DNA of 64,000 nt from Artemisia argyi (taxonomy: Eukaryota; Streptophyta; Magnoliopsida; Asterales; Asteraceae), in contig CM060696.1 in assembly GCA_030686995.1 (NCBI GenBank), forward strand, positions 13,863,987 through 13,927,986. The letters are read 5' to 3'. Position 1 is the first letter of the stretch. Each line of letters starts with the position of its first letter. The position numbers were made by a program, and so were the translations under genes. A model generated the notes under the pieces. The model saw only the letters and a program-made list of their open reading frames with translations, searched no databases and was not told the DNA's origin. Positions 48,940 to 60,231 of the stretch are shown piece after piece.

Positions 48940-49443
48940 TCAAAGGTCACTTTGTGTAAATGCATCTTTTCCCACTTGGGTTATGCTTTACATCAAGGCA
49001 AAGCACTTAACTTGTTTGAACCAAGGTATTAGTTGAGAACGTCGAGTCGTGGAAAGTCACGAGATATGAAACTATGGATTCTCGACGTTGTGTTACTTGA
49101 ACTTATAAGTAACCTATGATTTTCTCAACTTATAATCTTAATTGTCTAAACCTTTTCTTCTTAATGACAATTAGATTATGTCTTAATCCTCTCTTAATCT
49201 CATTTATACATAAGACAAAACCAATCATATCCATTATCAAATATTCTCTTACACAATCTCTTACACTCTTACATATTCCCTTACACACTACATCCTCACC
49301 ATTCATTCCCTTACAACACATCCCAACCCTTCATATTTAACACATGACAATTGTTTGAATCTCCAAAGAGGCTCCATCTAATCCAAGCCATTGAATTCAA
49401 ATCAAACACATCTCAACCATCCATCCAATCTCTCTTCTCTATA
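48940..49443 (+). repeat. Copia (SIRE-like) LTR, segment 2 of 3
   Basis: Between the insertion at CTAAG and the CACTA insertion at ATA. It includes an inverted pair around GAGAACGTCGAG / CTCGACGTTGTG (49033-49095). Diffuse CCATCCA/TCTCAACCA repeats also occur in segment 3. Confidence 0.7.
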
Positions 49444-49469
49444 CACTACAAGAAAAGGGGCTTTTTGGG

Positions 49470-49860
49470 ACGAACCTTTTTGGAACGGTCAAAAAAAGAG
49501 TGCCAAATACGCGTATTTGGCACTGTTTGGGTAACCGTACCAAAAAAATAGGTATTTAGGACAACTATTAGAAAAGCGTTCCAAATACTTATGCAATTGG
49601 CACATTGTCTAATAATGGTGCCAAATGCATATGTATTTGGAACGGTTTCGATTACCAGTGCCAAATACTTATATATTTAGGACAGTCGGTACCACCAGTG
49701 CCAAATACGTATATGTATTTAGAACGGTTTCTAGCACTTGTGCCAAATACTTGTGTATTTGGAACGACTTTTTTTAAAGTGTGTAAAATATCAATGTGTT
49801 TGGATGTTTTTTATAAACTGTTTCGAATGCGTATGTACTTGGAATATCTTTTAAAACCTG
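49470..49860. repeat. Left subterminal repeat region of the CACTA element
   Basis: About six GTGCCAAATAC/GTATTTGGCAC motifs, often paired as inverted repeats such as GCCAAATACGCGTATTTGGC (49502-49521), alternating with GGAACGGTTT variants. Confidence 0.85.
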
Positions 49861-51083
49861 ATCTAAATGCCTATTTCGTCTCACACGTGTTGTCGATATT
49901 AAACTTTTTTGTTGAAATTTTATAATTGAATTTATTCACTTTAATATTCAAGTGCCCTTCATTATCAACTTTTTAAGATAACAATTCATCTTAAAATAAA
50001 TGAATTACTGTAGTATATAGCAATAACCTTCGTCACCATTTAACGTAACTCAGATCACTTAAAACATGTTTCTTCTACTTTTTTACTAATTACCATTATT
50101 GTTTATTAAATAAGAATATTTCCTTTAAAGATCTAGTTCAAAATATTCATATTATACGTACAAAGGGGTAACAAATGAGGTCGTTCATTTATTGGTTACC
50201 ATGGAGGGCAAGTGTCTGACTAAGATATATGTCGTCGTCTAACTGAGGTATCCCGTGACCATTTTCTACCCTCCTTTCATTGACCATTTTCAACCCTCCT
50301 TTCATTGACCATTCTCAAATGTGTTACTAGTGAGTTTGAACCGTAACCTCTTATGACAAAGTCATTGGCTTATAAGTAAGACATTTGATCGATGATTACC
50401 ACTCATAGATTATAAGTCAATATTTAGATAGTTACTAAATTATAACATATATCTTTAGTTTAAGGTAGGAATTTTTGTCAACGACCTTCGTTGACCTTCT
50501 ATTATTCATTACTTAAGCAACAGCTAAAGGAATACCCGTTGCGCATTTTTATTAGTCTTTTCAAGATATAAGACAAGGAAGACATGGCTCAGGGTGGCTC
50601 GATTATTAAACAAGGTTAGATGATGCATTACACGCACTATTATAACATGTATATAATGAATGATAGGAAAATCCCAAAAATAGTTTAACCATAACTTTAA
50701 ACTCGAGAAAAGCTCAAACCGACGAGCTCAATTATTTGACACGCACTATTGATCACTGTGCTAAGTATATATGTTTTAAAATTATATACAATTATAATTG
50801 AGGTGCATGCACATGTATCAACTTAATATAATAGAATGTATAATGTATGTGAGGTGTTTGTTTAAGCTTATATGTCAGATTACGAGCTTATTTGATTTTG
50901 GCTCATATTACACAAGCCTTAAATTTTCAGCTTATTTTAAGATTTTTAGGCTTAAATAATAATAAACTTATACAAGCCAATAAGTCTCAAAATAAGCCGG
51001 AAAATTAAAGTTTTTAAAAATATAAGCAAAAACACAAATAAGCTAATAAGCCACGTATACGTTTTAGAAAATATAAGAAAAAA

Positions 51084-51461
51084 CCAATGTTTTGAAAACC
51101 GGGTTCGAAATCGACCCGGTCGAGTCACCGGGCACCGGGTCAACCGGTTCGACCGGTTGGACCACCGGGTCAACCCGGTTTTCAATTTATTATTATTTTA
51201 TTTTTTTGACCGGGTCAACCGGTTCGACCGCCGGGTCAACCGGTTTGACCATCGGGTCAACCCGGGTTTTTATTAAAATTTTTTGAAAAAATGAAACCCG
51301 GCCGGGTTTCGAGAACCAGGTTGACCCGGGTCACTCAAAACCCGGCGGGTCACACTGGTTAACCCGGTTTTAGAAACCCGGGTTGTTTTGACCCGTTTTT
51401 TCGGCCGGAACCGGTCGAACCGGTTAACCCGGCCGGGTCGACCCGGGTTTCAAAACCTTGG
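51084..51461. repeat. GC-rich foldback element of CCGGGTCAACCGG motifs
   Basis: 378 bp with about 20-bp imperfect terminal inverted repeats (CCAATGTTTTGAAAACCGGG / CCAAGGTTTTGAAACCCGGG). The inside consists of interleaved CCGGGTCAACCGGTTCGACC units in both orientations, able to form a long hairpin. It stands out from the AT-rich surroundings. A related shorter piece lies at 55328-55415. Confidence 0.75.
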
Positions 51462-52803
51462 AAAAAACACAAATAAGCTAACAACAAACTTGCAAGTTGC
51501 AACCATAATAATAAATTATAAAAATAAGGTATTTTTCATATCATTAAATAAATTACACGTATACTAAAAGTATAATTAGCACACACCGTATCCTTTAATC
51601 TCATTTCTTCTCCCCAAATGCACAAATCCCTCCATTATTTTTATTCCCTCCAAAATTTCCCTCCCATCCGAGTGTAATGGCGACTTATTCTCCACCAAAT
51701 CGTAGATGTGATTTGAAATTAAAGAGATCCCTAATATATCTAGGATTCACGCCTATAAATTCCCCAAAGTTTATTGAACACCATAACCAAAAGTAATTCT
51801 GCTACCTAGGGTTTAATAGTTTGAGGTATTAATTAAATCATCTTAAATATTGAATTGCTTGATTGAATGATTCATGTGTGGCTATTTGTATCTAACAGTT
51901 GATCAATTGGGTGTTATATGTGTTTAATTGTTAGAAATTAGTATGCTTTATTTGTTATGTTTTTCTTTAGGGCTAGTGGGTTAATTCATTTTGCATTTAG
52001 TATTTGCGTATTATAATTGTACTAGTAATAAGTATGTTAAGACAAATTGTAGGTGTTGGTTTTTTTCCAGGCTTTTGTCCCGTATGTAGTTTCCTTATAT
52101 TATCTTTGATAGCATTGTTTGGTTGTTACTTGTGATTCATGTCATAGAAGTGCTTATCAGTTTTGAAGCCTGATATTGTTACTTGTGATTAGGGGTGTCA
52201 ATAAGGCCGACCCGTCCTGAACGCGAATAAACATATTCGGGTTGGGTTCATTGAGTCCAAAATCTTATTTGGGTCACCCGAATACTAACTAGGGTCGCGT
52301 TTCGGGTTTAAAATACTTTGCTTCTAGCCTACTACAACCCATTTTGTTGTACACTTTATTTTTACTTTTATACTTTTCTTTTTGTATTTCGGTTAAACAA
52401 TTAAGCAACCCGATAAACCCGAATCACCCCTACATGGAATTCATGTCCTAGAATTGATTATCACTTTTGCAGCCTGATGTTGTTACTAAATGAATGTGTT
52501 TATGTCATTTGCAAAAGGCTGTTTGGGATTGCTTAGTAAAAATGGTATACTTTTTGAATAAAGCAATACAGGGGCTGTTCATTGTGTATCTGATATAGGG
52601 GATGTTCATTGTGTATCTGATATAACAATGATTGAAGTGCTTATATGATATACTTATACCAGAACTCAGGAAACAACTACAGTAGTAAGGGGTTGTTTGA
52701 TGCTAATCTGCTATAACAAAACACTATTAAAAGTTAACATAAGTACCTTGTTACTGATTTGTGCATGTATTTTTGTAGTATATGACATGATATGTTTACC
52801 TAG

Positions 52804-52862
52804 GTACTACAGATGACGATGGTGTTGGGAATATGGGAGATGATGAATCTGACGATGATTAG
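52804..52862 (+). pseudogene. Short acidic terminal exon-like segment in the CACTA element
   Basis: After an AG acceptor (TTTACCTAG) the frame reads TTDDDGVGNMGDDESDDD and stops, followed by 3'UTR-like sequence. It could be the end of a first element gene (TnpD-type) or of a captured host gene; earlier exons were not identified. Confidence 0.3.
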
Positions 52863-53195
52863 CTTCCCTCATTCAATTTCAAAGCTTATTTTGTTTTGTC
52901 TTAATTAGATCAAATACTTGTGTATATTTGATAGGAATTGTCCTTTTTATGTGTTCTTCTTGATTTAGAATAGATACATTTGTCTTCATATCTCATTTGT
53001 GCTTTTTCTTTTGTCATTTATTTGTTATAAACTTATAATTGTTATTTTTATTCAAGTCACTGATCTTAATTTTTATTTTTATTTTTATTTTTTATTTATT
53101 TAATTTTTTTTTTGTAGGTTTTATCATGGCAGCTAGAAAGAGACGACGCATCTACACTTTCATGTCTGAAATGCCACGGTCAACACAGGAAAACA

Positions 53196-53817
53196 ATGAA
53201 AATCAAGATGTGGACACAAATGTCTCTGTTCAGACTCCTACGGAACACAATCAGGATATTGGTAGTGTACCAACACTGATAGGAGGAGACTCGTCACAAG
53301 AACTAAATCGCAACAATAATACCACTGATGCATCAGTTCAGTCTTCTTTAGGATCACGTGGACCTGGTAAAAAATATATGCTATTTTGTCATTATTTAGT
53401 GTTCTTAGAAGGTTTGAGTACATAACATACGATTCAGTTGGAATTGTTATAGGACCTAGTACGAGTAATGATGTACGTAACAAGCGTCGAGGACCAACTT
53501 TTGGTTATCAAGAGGTGGACACAGATGTCTCTGTTCAGACTTCTACAGAATATAACCAGGATACTCATGCTGCACAAACACAATTAGGAGACTCGTCACA
53601 AGAACTAAATCGCAACAATGCCACCGATGGATCTGTCCAGTCTTCTTTAGCATCAAGCGGATCTGGTAAAAAGATATATATCCTATTCTTTTCATTATTC
53701 AGTATCCTATAAAGAGCCGAGGACATAATATATGGTTCGGTTGGAATTGTTATAGGTTCTAGCACAAGCAATGATGTACGTAAGAGGGGTCGAGGACCAG
53801 CACTTGGTTATCAATGA
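53196..53817 (+). repeat. Threefold tandem duplication of a TnpA exon with its intron
   Basis: GTGGACACA-ATGTCTCTGTTCAGAC recurs at 53211 and 53515. The downstream GGTAAAAA donor, the 85-bp intron and the acceptor GGAATTGTTATAG also recur, giving a period of about 303 bp. The third unit starts at 53756 and is truncated. Confidence 0.8.
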
Positions 53818-54593
53818 TGTACAAACACACATACTACATTCATTCAGTTGTATGTTATATACTTTTTACCGCTTCCAGATATTAATTAGATATATTTAAA
53901 ACTTTATCTATAGATGAAAGCTAACAAAGAGGACTTATGCCGTGCTAATGTGTTTATTAAAACGCGTAGTACGAAAGATGGTGCTATACCAGATGAAGAT
54001 ACACAGATAGTTGTTGTAAGTACTTTAGTTACATATATATCACCTAAATTTATATTACTTGACAACTTAGAATTATTAGTCGATGTATAATAAATAATGT
54101 ATTTGTTTTTATATTATTAATAGATGTATATTTGTGTTTTCAGGATCGAATGAAGCAGAAGTTAAATGAGGTACCACAATCAGAGCAAACTGATTCATTT
54201 AAAGAACAAGTTTTCATTGATCTAGTGAGCCCTGATGGACACGGAAGTGTCAAGACTTTTGGTGGAGGAGTATCTACTCGTGATGTTTCTGGGGCTCACT
54301 CTTCATCAAGAAATACCATCTCTTCAGATGCAATAGAAAGGATGGTTCAAGCTCAAGTAGATGCGCAATTAGAGACTAAGGTAGCTGAGCGGGTAGCAGA
54401 TCTAGTAGAAGAGCAAGCTGCGCAGATAGATGCCAAAGTAGCAGAGCAAGTAGCAGTGCATGTTTCTAATTATGAAAAAGCGCAAATTGAGTGGTTTAAA
54501 AAACTAGAATTACTGCTAGGAAGGGAGTTGCCACCTCCGCCGGGTCATCGCGAAACTAGGTCTGGATCAAGTGTTGGCGATCAGGTATATCTC

Positions 54594-55758
54594 TAATTAC
54601 TTGTTCCTAATGTATGCTCTATTAAACTTGCATCAAACTATCAAATCAACTGAATTTTTAAGGTTCAAACTTAATCAAATGAAAATTGATAAAAGAGTTA
54701 ATATATACTTGAAAATGTATTCTAGCCTCTATTATACTCCTCGTTGTGGTTTGGTCTCAGGTTTGTCTAATAATTGCCCTTTTTGCTTTGCTGTGATGTG
54801 CATTGTTTCCAATTTGCTTCAGACTTTTGAAGTCTTTTGGTCCCATGTTTGTTTTAGTCCCCTGAGATAGGTTTCATTTTAGGTAGTCTTCTTTTGGTCC
54901 CACGTTTGTTTTAGCTGTGGTTGTTGAAAATGAGGATTTGTATGTGTGTGACTATGGGAGGGACTGAGTGGTTTTTGAAAATGAAGATCTGTATGTGTGT
55001 GACTGTGGGAGGGAGTGGGTTTGTGTTGTGTGAGTTTTTTTTTAAGAAATAGTAGATGCAGGCTCAGGTGATAACTAATGTGGTGATATGAGCTTCTATA
55101 ACAAATATACTACTCTATTTGATGATGTGGTTATTGAAATGATTCTTCTTTTATTGAGACTACAAGTAATTTATATAATTATCTTTATTGGGTCAAAAAA
55201 ACTATTAATATTAGTTTTATATTAGGCATTTAGGTGACTTACTGACTACTGTGTTGAATTGGTGATATATAATGCATTACATTTTTCTTTATGTACATTT
55301 CAAATAAGGTTGACTTCTTTTTTGTATAGAACCGGTTTGACCCGGTGGTTCAACCGGTGACCCAGTGAACCGGTGACTCGACCGGGTCGATTCAAAACCC
55401 GAGTTTTAAAACATTGCTTAAGGTATATATGGTTTGTAGGTAATTGTCTCTTTACATGCAAGATACAACCTGCATTTTTTCAGTACAAACCGATTAGTTC
55501 TGCAAACTTAAGGTACATGCAAGATACAACCTGCAGTTTTTCAATACAAACTGATTAGTTCTGCAAATTTTCAATAGAAAGGTGATTAGGTCTGCAATTT
55601 TTCTTAATTCTGATACATGCAAGGTAACTGAGGTTATGGATTTGAATATTGTTACTTGTCATTTGTGCATGCAACCTCTTTCTATTGCTATTTTCTATAT
55701 CGAATTTTTTTCTAGCTTGTTTCATATATATTTCTAATGTTGGAATATTATATTATGC
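54594..55758 (+). other. Last intron of the TnpA-like gene
   Basis: Intron-like AT-rich sequence with tandemly repeated GTATGTGTGTGACTATGGGA (54940-55015), a second CCGG-rich repeat piece (55328-55415), and repeats of ATGCAAGATACAACCTGCA (55456 and 55516). No coding exon is recognised in it. Confidence 0.5.
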
Positions 55759-56039
55759 AGGGTTCATGAAGACGACGTGATCCGAGGAGCTTTATTCATT
55801 TTTATTAGTAATAAATCGTCTTAGTAATTTATATTGAGTTCTAGTTACGACTGTTTCATTCTAAAGACCATTACTTGATGTTGGACGTATTGTTTTTAAC
55901 TTTAATGTATTCAAGTGACCATGTTTACTTGAATTTATTTATGATTAATAAAACTTGAGTTCAATTTATTTTTTGCTTCGATTGAATTATATTTGCAAAA
56001 AATTGAGATGGTTAGTTGCTATGATGACTAACTAATTAA

Positions 56040-56600
56040 TGAATGCAAAACCGTGCCAAATGACTTCTATAGCAAACACAAAAATGTGCCAAATGTTTTT
56101 TGGCAAGGCGGATAAAAATGTGCCAAATACGTTTGGCACAAAAAAAGTAAACCGTGCCAAATACATTTGTCACGGTATATAAAACCGTCCCAGTTAATTT
56201 TGGCACGATAAATAAAAACTGTACCAAATAAGTATTCGGCACGGTAAATGAATTGGTACCAAATACGCATTTTGGCACGGTAAATACAAACTGTACCAAA
56301 AAAAGCATTTGGAACGAGAAATGAATTGGTACCGAATACACATTTGGCACGGGTTGTAAAAGTGTGACAAATGCCCATTTGGAACGTAAGATTATCGGTT
56401 GTGCCAAATACCTCACTCATGGCACCCCAAAGTTAAACCGTCCCAAGAACTGTGCCAAATACTATTTAGCACGGTTTCAACCCGATCCAAATGTATTTGG
56501 CACCCTCATATTTAGGACAGAGCCAAAAGTGTGCCAAAGCCGTGCCAAATAGCATTTGGCACAGTTTTTTGAGTATTTGGCACAGTTTTGCACCCTCCCA
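56040..56600. repeat. Right subterminal repeat region of the CACTA element
   Basis: More than fifteen copies of TTTGGCACGG and GTGCCAAAT in both orientations at 20-40 bp spacing. Antisense ORFs across it are repeats of the motif, not genes. Confidence 0.87.
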
Positions 56601-56625
56601 AATACCACTTTTTCTTGTAGTGATA

Positions 56626-58018
56626 CCACCACATGTGTTTAATCCAAACCATCCATTTCAAACTAAAACCATCTCAACCATTGATCTCTCCTTTCCCCCC
56701 AAGCAAAGCATATTCCTTTGGAATATCCTTCTCAACCATAACCTAGGCATCTTTGATCCTAGCCATCCATCTCAACCATTCACATTCACCACATGCCAAA
56801 TTGTTTGAAAACCAAGGGAGGCTCCCTTTGATCCTAGCCATCCAATTCAAACCATTTCATCTCAACCTTCCATCACATTCTTCCCCCAAGCATTGGAATA
56901 TTCCTTGGCGTATTCTTTCTCTCTTTTCTATGCCATGTGAGGAGATACACTTCTACCCCTTCCAAATTACCCTATCTACATCTTATATCCTTGGTAATTT
57001 GGTTTTTCTTTAAACACTTCACAAATGATTTCCAAATTGGCTATTTGAGTTGTCAAACCTTATAATGATTAATGTTAAGGTTTAGTGTGAAGTACAATTG
57101 AGGGTTTATCAAGGATAGGTATTTATAAGATCCAAACGCCCAACACTTGGGAAAAATTTACAGACGCCTGGCGTGCTGCCCGCGTGTTGACGCGCGGGTG
57201 ACGCGCCGGCCTCGGTAAATTTTCCCAAGTTTGGGTTCTTGGCCTATAAATACCACCCTTTCCTCTTGTATTCCTCACCCCTTGCTATTATTCTTTCTCT
57301 CTAGATTCTTTCTCTCTAAACACTCTCAAATCTCTATCTCAATCTCTAATCTTGTGTTCTTGATTTTCACATTAACATCTTAGGAATAACACATCTACTT
57401 GCAAGGGAAGAATCACAAGAACCTAATCCACTCTTGTGATTGTGTCGAGGGTCTTCTTTTTTATACCCTTTCAATTACAATCAAGTCTCTAGGTTAGGTT
57501 AGGGCTTGATTACACAAACACTTAATCATTCATTCTATTGTTTGTAAGGGAAGTCTTGTGTCTTGGTGACCAAGCCTAGATCATTGGGGATCTAGTTGGG
57601 GTTTGATACTTCCGGTGGGAAGTCTTGGTAGAGATCTTTGTGATCCTTAGGTGAAGTCGAATCGCGAGATTCTTTTGGGTGGTTTCCGAGGGCGGAATAC
57701 CGTGGGAGTAACTCCTTCTTTATGAGTATCAATATTGGTGAATATTGGTGGAGTGAATTGTAACGGTTTGTAGTCCACTGAAAGGATTATACTAGTGAAT
57801 AGTATCGGAGTCGCGGATTCGCAACTGGACGTACGGATGGTATAAACCCCCCATCCCGAACCAGTATATATCGTTGTGTTCTTTACTTGCTTTATATACT
57901 TTGGTTGTGTTGGTGGTTGTTGGATTATTGTACAACCACTAGGAGTTCTCTTTGGCTTAAAGTTTTTAAACATCTAAAAAGCCGAAGAAACCATATTCAC
58001 CCCCTCTACGGTTCTACA
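56626..58018 (+). repeat. Copia (SIRE-like) LTR, segment 3 of 3, with promoter
   Basis: The GC-rich block 57168-57216 (CGCGCGGGTGACGCGCC) resembles that of segment 1. GGCCTATAAATACC at 57240 is a strong TATA box, followed by a CT-rich transcribed leader (57285-57350). The LTR ends CCCCCTCTACGGTTCTACA, typical of SIRE elements. Confidence 0.85.
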
Positions 58019-58020
58019 GT

Positions 58021-58032
58021 TGGTATCAGAGC
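58021..58032 (+). other. Primer binding site, initiator Met tRNA
   Basis: TGGTATCAGAGC, two bases after the LTR end, the standard Copia PBS. Confidence 0.93.
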
Positions 58033-58150
58033 AGTATACTCAAGTTTTTTAGCATTAAAGCCTTCCCGAGAAGTCGTTTTAGGTCAAAAACTTCTTTCCC
58101 AAAAATCTAAAATCCTAACTAAGATTTTTGGTAAAGTAGAGTATAGATCC

Positions 58151-60062
58151 ATGGCTCAAGAGAACTATGTAGAGGGATATTCTATGCAAAGACCACCTTT
58201 GCTAGAAACCGAAGGGTTTTGTTTTTGGAAAACCCGGTTTGAGACCTATGTTAGGTCCAAGGACCTTGACTTGTGGGAGGTCATTCAAAACGGAGACTTT
58301 GTTTTTATGATGCTTGATCCGTAAACCAAGTTGATGGTTGAGAAGCCATATTCGGAACTCAAAGAAGATGAGAAGAAGAAGATTGTCAAAAATCAAGAGG
58401 CTAAGATGATGATCTACAATGCTCTACCTCGAAGGGAGTTCGAGAGAGTCCATGTGTGCAAAATCGCCAAGGAGATTTGGCATTCTCTTATCATCATTCA
58501 TCAAGGGAACTCACAAGTTAAGGATTGCAAGATTGACTTACTCATTCAACAATATGAGAAGTTTGTAATCTTGGAGGAAGAAACCATTGACAATGATTAT
58601 ACACGATTCAATGCTATTATCACAAGCCTCACGGCATTGGATCCTAGCTTTTACAACAAGAATCATGTTAGAAAATTCCTTCGTGCTCTTCCGGTGAAGT
58701 GGCGACCTAAGGTTACGGCTATTGAAGACGCAAAGAACTTGGCGGAGCTTCCTCTAGATGAGCTTATCGGGAATCTCAAAGTTTATGAAATGATTCTTGA
58801 AAGTGACAAAGTTGTGACCAAAAACAAAAAGGAAAATGGGAAATCTTTGGCACTTAAAGCTAAAGTCACTAAAAGTCATACAAGTGAAGTTGGTGGTAGC
58901 TTTGAAGAAAGTGATGAAGAAGAAATGAACAATGAAGAATTCAACCTCATGGGCTAAGAATTTTAGAAAGTTTTTTAGAAGAGGTGGAAAGTTTCAACGA
59001 AGGAATCGGCTTGATAACCACACTAATGATCGTAGAAACAAGAATGGTCAAGGCTCAAAGCGTGATGATAGATGCTTAAATTGTGGTGAAAAGGATCACT
59101 TCATTAGTGATTGTCCACATCCTCTACATTACAAAGCGTTTATTGGTGATGTATGGAGTGACGATGAAGATGGCTATCAAGCAAACAAGGAAGCAACATG
59201 TCTTATGGCAATTGAGTCTCATGAGGTACAACATAACCCTACTACTAGCAAAACTTCTTTTATAAATGAATTGCAAGAGGAAAATGAGGAATTACTTAAT
59301 AACTATGAGGAAGTTTTTAGAAAATTAAAATTAACTATGAAAGAAAAACGCTCTTTTCAAAGGGAACTTTCTAAAGCACTTCACAAAAATAATGAACTTG
59401 AAATTGAAATAAAGAGACTTGTCACTCTACAAGAGAATGTTGAACCATGTAAAGATTGTAAAAACCTCACACTTAAGGTTGTCTCTTTGAGTGAAGAAGT
59501 CTCGGAACTTCAACAAAAGTCATTAAATGTTACAAAACTCAAAAAGAGTGATAATGTTTTAAATGAGAAGTTGAACCATCAAAAAGTGTCACAAGATAAG
59601 GAAGGTCTTGAACTTGCAAACAACGAGAAAACCACTTCCAAAAATATAGCTAAACCCCTAAATCTTGAGAAAGTAAACGAAAATAAAACTCTCAAATCCT
59701 CCGAATCTGACGCGCTGGTTGACGCGTCAACGTGCCAGAAGCGCGCCAGTATTCTGAGAAAAAGGGGTATTCAAACTAAAAGTTTTATCAAACCTATCTA
59801 TACTCAAGATCCTCTTGCAAATACTCGACATAATCAAAGACCCATTGTATGGAGAGAAACCACAAAACCATACTACAACCCTGGTCCATACAATGGTCTT
59901 AAATATACTCACGCTAGAATTGACCAAATACCTCTCCTACCTACCTCAAACATGAGACCATACTCTTTAGATCAAAGATATGTAAGACCCAACTTTCAAA
60001 ACAAAACATATTTTCAAAACAATCCTTGGTCTACCCTTTCAAAATATAGAATTGAACAATAG
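58151..60062 (+). pseudogene. Copia gag: UBN2-like domain, zinc knuckle and coiled coil
   Basis: The ATG encoding MAQENYVEGYS opens a SIRE-type gag. A TAA at 58322-58324 and a frameshift near 58945 (frame 58331-58957 to 58932-60062) break it. Visible parts: [36 protein letters not shown] and [14 protein letters not shown] of the gag domain. The acidic [13 protein letters not shown] is followed by a CCHC knuckle (CLNCGEKDHFISDC), a long coiled coil with Lys/Glu heptads, and a basic Asn/Tyr/Pro-rich tail. Bases 59709-59756 are a GC-rich insert-like stretch in frame. Confidence 0.9.
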
Positions 60063-60231
60063 TATTTATTCCTTCAAGACCCAAGAGTTTTCAACTTGGG
60101 CTTTTTATGTGCTAACCATGTCGGACCCAAGAAACAATGGGTACCAAAATTTTGAGATGCACTTCAAATGTTAGGTATGCTCTAAAGAGAGGCCACTTTC
60201 AAGATCTCAAGCTAGTAAAGATGTTGACGTT

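Larger units (their letters stand above)
53126..55769 (+). pseudogene. TnpA-like protein of the CACTA element (Ptta/En/Spm transposase family)
   Basis: Exons seen: 53126-53366 (from the ATG encoding MAARKRRR), 53453-53665, 53756-about 53817, 53914-54015, 54144-54584 and 55761-55769. Exons at 53914, 54144 and 55761 join in frame, ending DQGS and a stop. They encode EDLCRANVFIKTRSTKDGAI, which recalls the Transposase_24 family, followed by a Gln/Glu/Val-rich coiled coil (VEEQAAQIDAKVAEQVAVHV). The first three exons are tandem duplicates of one unit, and the third runs into TGA (53815-53817). The complete gene is therefore probably broken. Its role would be binding of subterminal repeats. Confidence 0.65.
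49444..56622 (+). mobile_element. CACTA (En/Spm) transposon, deletion derivative
   Basis: Ends CACTACAAGAAAA (left) and the inverted TTTTCTTGTAGTG (right), with 3-bp target duplication ATA (49441-49443, 56623-56625). Both subterminal regions are packed with GTGCCAAATAC-type motifs in both orientations, as expected for TnpA binding regions. A TnpA-like gene survives, but the large TnpD transposase with its catalytic core is not found, so the element should be non-autonomous. At 7.2 kb much of it is AT-rich filler with inserted repeats. Confidence 0.95.

Noticed and set aside
52186..52435. MITE bounded by TAGGGGTG and CACCCCTA
   Set aside because: Ends look inverted, but no matching target duplication was found.
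56036..56420. ORFs of 117 and 126 codons with repeated GT-rich peptide motifs
   Set aside because: They are translations of the CACTA subterminal repeats in two frames.
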